Below, piece by piece: positions 62,503 through 64,000 of a stretch of DNA of 64,000 bases. The translations under genes were made by a program, and so were the position numbers. Under the pieces are notes generated by a model that ran no database searches, was not told where the DNA came from, and was given only the letters and a program-made list of their open reading frames with translations. Origin of the DNA: Snuella lapsa (lineage in GTDB: Bacteria > Bacteroidota > Bacteroidia > Flavobacteriales > Flavobacteriaceae); contig NZ_BAABCY010000064.1 in NCBI RefSeq assembly GCF_039539345.1, positions 7,991 to 71,990 of the forward strand, in the 5' to 3' direction. Each line of letters opens with the position of its first letter. Within the stretch, counting starts at the first letter, position 1.

Positions 62503-63522
62503 TTAAATACCTATGGAACCTGAGTTAATAGCCACCTCTACGCCTCTTTTAAGTTTCATCAGGGCCTTATAGGCCACCTGTACTTTATTGGTCGGGATGG
62601 TCGGCACGTTGACACCAGCCTTAAAAAGCATTTTGAAAGCGGCCTGTTTCTCCGTTATCGGCAACCCTGACAGTATCGCCAAAAACCGCTTGGGATCTTT
62701 GTCCAATGCATTTCTTGCCCTATAACTTTCCACAAAGTTTCGGTTATACTTGAAGGTCTGGTCAAAGGTCTTTTCGGCAGCCTGGTAAAACTTATCCCTA
62801 TCAAAGCCCTGCTTTATAGTTTTCCCGTTAAGAGTGGTTTCAGCAGCTTTATGTTGCGACAGTGGGGAGAGTTTAAAGCTATTGGTTGCGTCTTTATGAC
62901 TCACAATAATGTGTACATGGTTTTGCATGCCTTCTTTTTTCATACCCCTTACGATGCGTTTTCCATTAATTTTATGGGGAGCATCCCTTTCCAAACGGTC
63001 TATTTCCTTTCGTATACTTTTGGCATTCCCTATAACCTCTCCCCGTTCTATCCTTCTCACCTCTTTTTGGAGCTGCAATATTTTTGTGGCATAGGGCTGG
63101 TTCTCCCGGATCTCTTTGTCAGTGCCTTTATAGGTGCGCTGTTTTTCTATCCTGGCATAGTATTTAATATCATCCACAGTAACTTGATTGTTTCTATGGA
63201 ATGAGGCTGCATAATCCTTCATAAGTTCCCTAACATACTGACGGAGTTTTTCGGGGTCGTTGCTTATTGCTTTCAGTTCACTTTGGGAGGGGCTGACTAC
63301 CATGGAATAAAACCTGGGCTCTTTCTTGTTTAGTTTTGTAGTGTTCTGGTCGATCTGGGAAATGACTTCCTCTGCACCTATTTGGTCATTGTACTGGTCA
63401 AAGAAATGCTCTTGAAGATCGGGATGCACCGTTTCATTTTCTTTTTCCAGATAGTTCACAAAATCCCGGACACTCCCCTTAAAATTTTCCCCTTGATGTT
63501 GTTTGGAAATGGTAATATACAT
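62503..63522 (-). CDS. mobB: MobB-type relaxase (DUF5712-like)
   Basis: 339 aa. The metal-binding His motif is NHVHIIVSHKDATN (about 206-219). RFYSMVVSPSQSELKAI (about 71-87) and a Tyr-rich start MYITISKQHQGENFKGSVRDFVNYLEKENE are typical of the Bacteroidota DUF5712 relaxases. It nicks the element at oriT. The usual BfmA/MobA gene upstream is missing apart from a 27-codon relic two bases away. Confidence 0.88.
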   Translation of the reverse strand: MYITISKQHQGENFKGSVRDFVNYLEKENETVHPDLQEHFFDQYNDQIGAEEVISQIDQNTTKLNKKEPRFYSMVVSPSQSELKAISNDPEKLRQYVRELMKDYAASFHRNNQVTVDDIKYYARIEKQRTYKGTDKEIRENQPYATKILQLQKEVRRIERGEVIGNAKSIRKEIDRLERDAPHKINGKRIVRGMKKEGMQNHVHIIVSHKDATNSFKLSPLSQHKAAETTLNGKTIKQGFDRDKFYQAAEKTFDQTFKYNRNFVESYRARNALDKDPKRFLAILSGLPITEKQAAFKMLFKAGVNVPTIPTNKVQVAYKALMKLKRGVEVAINSGSIGI

Positions 63523-64000
63523 ACTTATGAATTTTTAATGGATCGTTTATATTTTTCTAATTCTTCTGAAGACAGTTCCAACTTTAAATTTCTTAATATG
63601 TCCTTACTTTAAATATATCCAATCGTACTGAGAATTTGAAATGCAGAATGTTCCCAAATACTCCGTTTTAGAACCAAGTTTTATGATTTTCGCCAATACT
63701 CAAAAAATGGACAGCAATTTATAACTGGACGCCATGGAAAGTTGACTATTTCAGGTTCTAAAAAATCAATTATTACATAGTAATAATCAACTTAAACTGA
63801 ACAGTAATGATAATTGTGAACCCTAGCTAGGGGATCTGTTTTTTTAGCTCCTTTTATTTCCTTTCATTTAACGTCATAATGAACTAAACCACTATGGACT
63901 GAAAGTCCATAGGTTTGTTACACGAGGGGCTAAAGTCCCTCTTTTTACTCTAATATAAAATTAGAGTTATCTGAATTTGGTTTTCTATGATGCTCTAAAT
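63523..64000. other. Mob upstream region: gene relic and hairpins
   Basis: A 27-codon minus-strand tail (63525-63608, ending ELSSEELEKYKRSIKNS) runs up to 2 bases before mobB and is cut off by a stop at 63609-63611. Further right: palindrome CCCTAGCTAGGG (63821-63832), stem CTATGGACT-GAA-AGTCCATAG (63892-63912), and GAGGG/CCCTC with T5 (63924-63946). These are placed where an oriT would be expected, but no nic site could be identified. Confidence 0.45.

Larger units (their letters stand above)
16460..64000. mobile_element. Integrative conjugative element, CTnDOT-like, right end outside window
   Basis: The element starts at the 3' end of tRNA-Leu and contains a tyrosine integrase, a Bacteroidota-type transfer gene set (traE to traN), an excisionase-like HTH, rteC, a T4SS coupling protein and a MobB relaxase. 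These are scattered over 47 kb, with cargo between transfer and mobilisation genes. Its base composition is visibly more GC-rich than the host part, except for the AT-rich island at about 43.3-52.5 kb. No second copy of the tRNA 3' end is found in the window, so attR must lie beyond 64,000 or has been lost. Confidence 0.8.

Noticed and set aside
63700..64000. attR or right end of the element
   Set aside because: No copy of the tRNA-Leu 3' sequence (GGTTCGATTCCCACC) was found here.

Overview
The window is chromosomal DNA from a marine-type member of the Flavobacteriaceae (phylum Bacteroidota). Evidence: a type IX secretion C-terminal signal, SusC/SusD and RteC proteins, flavobacterial -7 promoter elements (TAnnTTTG) and AT-rich DNA. 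No rRNA or CRISPR array was seen.

Bases 1 to about 16,460 are ordinary host chromosome, mostly on the minus strand: rsmA, mgtE, serS, ribF, pth, rplY and prs, with small metabolic genes and a large secreted zinc protease. The region ends at tRNA-Leu(CAA). Just before that tRNA lie a 26-base duplicate of its 5' end, a small hairpin and a solitary GIY-YIG nuclease gene.

From the tRNA to the end of the window (about 47.5 kb, right end not reached) the DNA reads as one integrative conjugative element (ICE) of the CTnDOT-like Bacteroidota type. It starts with a tyrosine integrase beside the tRNA. A compact transfer module follows (traN, M, K, J, I, G, F, E), then an AbiE type IV toxin-antitoxin pair, a possible replication module (DnaC-like ATPase, HTH protein with iteron-like repeats, excisionase-like protein) and rteC. 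The coupling protein and relaxase lie at the far end, about 36 kb away.

Cargo sits in between. (i) 29.6-42.6 kb: a PLP aminotransferase/GNAT fusion, a small STAS-like protein and an AraC-type regulator, then a MauE-like redox membrane protein, an unknown anchored protein and a Cys-containing exported peptide (DUF6520). Facing these is a SusC-SusD-metalloprotease operon. Two copies of an 18-base motif suggest the AraC protein controls much of this. (ii) 43.0-48.3 kb, visibly AT-richer: a small HTH protein, two strong promoter-proximal dyads, and a two-gene operon encoding an OLD-type ATPase/TOPRIM nuclease and an HD plus GHKL (Hsp90-like) ATPase. This is the best candidate for an undescribed defence system. 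(iii) 48.3-52.6 kb: a mosaic of gene relics, group II intron tails, orphan immunity-like genes, HigBA and direct repeats that bound small gene cassettes. (iv) 52.6-55.1 kb: an IS21-family element with a frameshifted istA and a 46-bp perfect palindrome. (v) 55.1-60.8 kb: a mobile SOS-mutagenesis cassette (Y-family polymerase, DnaE-type polymerase, LexA-like S24 repressor, SRAP protein).
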